From NCBI RefSeq assembly GCF_008831285.2, contig NC_045138.2:37749115-37813114 (forward strand): DNA of 64,000 nucleotides, given 5' to 3'. Every line of letters begins with the position of its first letter. Within the stretch, counting starts at the first letter, position 1. The stretch is from Nymphaea colorata. Lineage: Eukaryota > Streptophyta > Magnoliopsida > Nymphaeales > Nymphaeaceae. Below are positions 61,226-64,000 of this stretch, one piece after another. Below the pieces are notes generated by a model. The model searched no databases. It saw nothing but the letters and a program-made list of their open reading frames with translations, and was not told where the DNA came from. The position numbers and the translations under genes are program-made.

Positions 61226-63888
61226 AGCATCCCTCTCATTCAGATGACAATGGTTTATTATTTTGAACTGGAACTAGTTCGGCCAATTAGAAAAGGAGAA
61301 AAAGAAAGTTTCGATTCCCAAATAGCTCTCCTGTCATAAATACGAGACACCCTTTTCTATACAGAACTGGTCTAGCTCCAAAACAGAAACCTGGTTGGCG
61401 TCACCATGAGATTTACATGCTTGGGCATTCTCATGTTGCTTCTGCTTCTGTTTGGCGCCTGAAAATGACTTTACCATCTTCCTCCACCCAGCTGGAAGAA
61501 ATAGTGCACTTTACTAGCTATTCATGTCAGACAACTCATAAATGTCCCCAGCTGCCTACAAATCAGTCCTGATGTACCAGAAAATTTCTTATGCTGCAAA
61601 GGGGACTGCATGGGCAGATGTGCAGTCACGGCTTGATTTTCTTGATATGATGGCTGTTTGCAAGCTGAAGGCCTGTTATAAGAATAGGGTGTTTAACTGC
61701 GTGTATTATCAAACAAGGAACGATAAGAACAGCTTTTACATGTTCCAGGCGTTCCATCGTGCCCAGGATGGAACAAAAAGCTGGCATCTGTTCGGCTGGT
61801 GCTGTTGCCAGACTCATACATCCCCTTATAACGTTGGGGCGGGACCAATAAGGGATTGGATTTCTTAAATTTCCATGTTTACCTTTCAAAAAGGCAAAAA
61901 GAAATTCCAGCTTGATTACCCAGATGAGAATGGCGCCATTAAGACATATACTACCTGTGTGCTTAGGAATTTCGTCTTCACCAATGTTAAGACGGAAAAC
62001 CTTGCATAAAATACAAATTTCGATGCTCATTAATGCCGCTGATCTTTCATAAAGTTTCGTTCAAGCTTTTACTCTTGTCATACTTCTGAGGTGGAAAAGT
62101 TTTCCTATTATTCGTAGGTCAAAGATGCAAAGGGTGTGAAACATTGGAAGCCAGTGAAGGTGAACGTTAAGGATCATATAAGGATCCCAACTTTTCCCCC
62201 TGGATTGTCACCTGAAGAATATGAGAAACACCTGCAAGGCTACCTCTCAGAGATAGCCATTGAAGAAATGTCGCAGAACAAGCCCCTGTGGGAGGTCCAT
62301 ATCTTCAAGTACTGCACTCCTAGTGCAGTGAACACCCTTGTGTTCAAGCTTCACCATGCAATTGGGGATGGCTTCTCCCTGATGACAGCATTATTTTCCT
62401 GTCTGCGAAGAGCCGACGACCCGTCCCTGCCACTTACATTTCCATCTTGTAATGGTTCCTCTAAGCAACACCGTTCTAAAATTGAAAACGGAACCGTATG
62501 GAGACATCTCTCACCGCTTTGGTTCACCTTTCAAGACTTTGGCTGGAGCCTGCTGAAAAGCAGTTTGCTTGAAGATCCTAAGTCTCCTATAAGATCAGGA
62601 GAACTTGGGGTTGAGTTCAAGCCTGTGTTCATCTCCTCTGTTTCTCTTTCACTAGAGGAGATTCGAGAAGTCAGAGAAGAATTGAAGGCAGTAAGTTTCT
62701 TTGATCTATTTTGGATGTAAATTTCCTGTTCATTTGCTTACAAGAGTCCAACTTCTCCTCAAAAAAACACTAAGTGTGATGCCTCGTTTTTATAAACTAA
62801 AGTGCTCCAAAGTAATGAAAATCTAAATAAACCTTTTTTTTTAGATTTCAACAGTATTTTGGCACTAAAGACTACGACAAACCAAGCTATTTTTCTGTCT
62901 TCCGGAACTTATCAGACAAAAGGTCACGAAAACGACCAAAGATTAGAAGATATTAATACTATATCTCCTCTTTTGACAATTCTAGGCACCAATATAGAAC
63001 CAAACCATCCATCAGGGTTAATTGCTAAAAGCAAAACATGGTTCACATTTACTGTACTGTCTTCATTATCCGCTGATTTCTTGCCTTTTTCTTTTCACGG
63101 CAGACCGTGAATGATGTAATCACAGGGACTGTCTTCTATGGCATTCAGTTGTACATGCACCGCATGAGTCCGGGCTCAGAAAACTTACGTGCCACTGCAT
63201 TGGTGTTGCTAAACACAAGAAGTGTCTCTAAGCATCTGTCTTTAGAGGATATAAGGAAGGATGGAGCTGAAGCGTCCTGGGGAAACCAGTTCGGATTCAT
63301 ACATGTTCCTCTCCCTGCAAGCAAATGCATCAAGAAGGCGAACCCAATCGATTATGTGCATGAAGCACAAGAACTGATCAGAAAAAAGAGGAGCTCACTG
63401 GGTGTATATCTAACTGGGAGATTCTTAGACATGCTAAGGAGGTTAAGGGGCCCTGAGGTGAGCCTAACACTTATGACCAACCATGTCAAATGGGTAGTCA
63501 CCATTTGACAATGTTCGAAGCATGGCTGGAGCATGACAGAGATAGGGATTTACAATTGTTACGTTCTGATTTGGTTCAACCGGCCAATCGGATTTGAGTT
63601 CACTTGGTTCATTTCCTTTGACAAAAGCTGGATCTCCAGCTCTAGATTTGGACTCATATCAAGTTCTTCATCTGAATTTGAATCAGAACATGACTGAATG
63701 TCCAAATTTGCATGAAATTGGAACTTATATGACACTTTGGCTTGTTACAGGCAGCAGCAGAGCACATTCATTCGACACTAGGAAACACCAGCATGACCAT
63801 TTCAAACATAATTGGCCCATTGGAGAAGATATCATTGGGGGGCAGCCCCGTCAAAAGCTTCTATTTCATGGTGACACATATTCCGCAG
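60493..63888 (+). CDS. Wax ester synthase / diacylglycerol acyltransferase (WSD family), 3' end beyond the window
   Basis: Visible exons: 60493-60702, 62118-62690, 63104-63457, 63751-63888, in frame, 425 residues, ending at a GTGGGT donor with more exons off the right edge. The N-terminus has the conserved SPNGQFFNSS region and RFSSIMV. The acyltransferase motif HHAIGDG lies at 149-155, with H150 the catalytic base of the HHxxxDG signature. Later NDVITG, LLNTRS, GNQFGF, the SNIIGP motif and VKSFYFMVTHIPQ match plant WSD1-type enzymes. These make wax esters or triacylglycerol from acyl-CoA and fatty alcohol or diacylglycerol at the ER, mainly for cuticle wax. Intron 1 is 1.4 kb. No in-frame damage is visible, but the missing C-terminus prevents proof of integrity. 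Confidence 0.93.
60895..60945. repeat. (CA)n-(GA)n microsatellite
   Basis: Compound repeat in intron 1 of the WSD gene. Confidence 0.9.
60950..61025 (-). mobile_element. Possible tRNA-derived (SINE-like) head in a WSD intron
   Basis: The minus strand at 60973-60963 reads GTTCGATTCCC (B box). About 25 bases upstream, TAACTGGTCGGTCAGGG (61014-60998) is an A-box-like match. The spacing fits a polymerase III internal promoter, but no cloverleaf is evident. The 3' side runs into the CT/GT microsatellite, as SINE tails sometimes do. Confidence 0.3.
61194..61224. repeat. (CT)n microsatellite
   Basis: About 15 CT units in intron 1 of the WSD gene. Confidence 0.95.
61542..61995 (+). pseudogene. Decayed coding tract, faintly like a PARP WGR domain
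   Basis: Within WSD intron 1 a 108-codon frame (61542-61868), then after a frame change a second stretch to about 62008, look coding-like. The first contains NRVFNCVYYQTRN then SFYMFQ and a Trp-containing LFGWCCC. The second contains FQKGKKKF and LDYPDENG. Order and spacing recall the WGR domain of plant poly(ADP-ribose) polymerases (YN..LNQTN.., FY.LQ, WGRVG, then FQK..GKF and L.DYG). The diagnostic WGR triplet is lost and a frameshift separates the parts, so any such gene is dead. The resemblance is by eye only. Confidence 0.3.
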
Positions 63889-63930
63889 GTGGGTATGCTC
63901 GTTAGGCACGCACATGTGCATGCAAGAGTG

Positions 63931-63947
63931 CGTGTGTGTGTGTGAGT

Positions 63948-63993
<46 letters not shown>
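63931..63993. repeat. (GT)n-(GA)n microsatellite
   Basis: About 7 GT units, then GAGT units, then about 20 GA units, just after the fourth WSD exon. Confidence 0.95.
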
Positions 63994-63997
<4 letters not shown>

Positions 63998-64000
63998 CAC

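Noticed and set aside
1-64000. Complete tRNA, rRNA, CRISPR array or LTR retrotransposon
   Set aside because: None seen: no full cloverleaf, no conserved rRNA sequence, no spaced repeat array, and no paired long terminal repeats or polymerase domains.

Overview
The window is nuclear DNA from a flowering plant. Coding sequence is broken by many short introns, non-coding DNA is AT-rich, and CT-, GA-, TA- and CA-type microsatellites and small foldback transposons are scattered between and within genes. One gene (20.7-23.0 kb) looks like a member of the MADS32 clade of MIKC MADS-box factors. That clade is known mainly from monocots and was thought absent from eudicots, so I lean towards a non-eudicot angiosperm (early-diverging lineage, magnoliid or AT-rich monocot). 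This rests on one gene recognised by eye.

Layout. 1-8.7 kb: little firm coding. It holds a possible lineage-specific gene start (about 2.4-2.9 kb, minus), diverged direct repeats, a large imperfect inverted repeat (4.87-6.12 kb) and a short relic of a UDP-rhamnose synthase gene. 8.7-17.5 kb (minus): a 12-exon gene for a DnaJ-type cysteine-rich zinc-finger protein, with one GC-AG intron and a foldback element in its last intron. 20.7-23.0 kb (plus): the 8-exon MADS-box gene. 24.7-33.3 kb (plus): DEP1, a fused methylthioribulose-1-phosphate dehydratase / enolase-phosphatase of methionine salvage, with a second GC-AG intron and a 154-bp tandem triplication in another intron. 36.2-36.9 kb (minus): an intronless VQ-motif protein. 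37-46.8 kb: gene-poor, with a 324-bp miniature inverted-repeat element and two tRNA-like promoter relics. 46.8-50.5 kb (minus): DRP5A, a dynamin-related GTPase of cytokinesis, 8 exons. 50.5-60.5 kb: mostly non-coding, with a GC-rich block, a 128-bp Tourist-like element, a possible 59-residue two-exon ORF and short tandem duplications. 60.5 kb to the end (plus): the first four exons of a plant wax ester synthase/diacylglycerol acyltransferase (WSD), cut by the window edge; its first intron contains a tRNA-like box and a decayed coding tract that faintly resembles a PARP WGR domain.

The genes do not form a pathway or operon; they are ordinary neighbours in a plant chromosome. Exon models were built by hand. 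In each of the five multi-exon models every junction keeps the reading frame, and the summed lengths give whole codon numbers (422, 211, 518 and 831 residues, plus 425 visible residues for the partial WSD gene).

I did not find an obviously new multi-gene system. The most unusual items are the inverted duplication at 4.87-6.12 kb, the MADS32-type gene, the two GC-AG introns, the recent 154-bp triplication and several previously unlabelled foldback elements.
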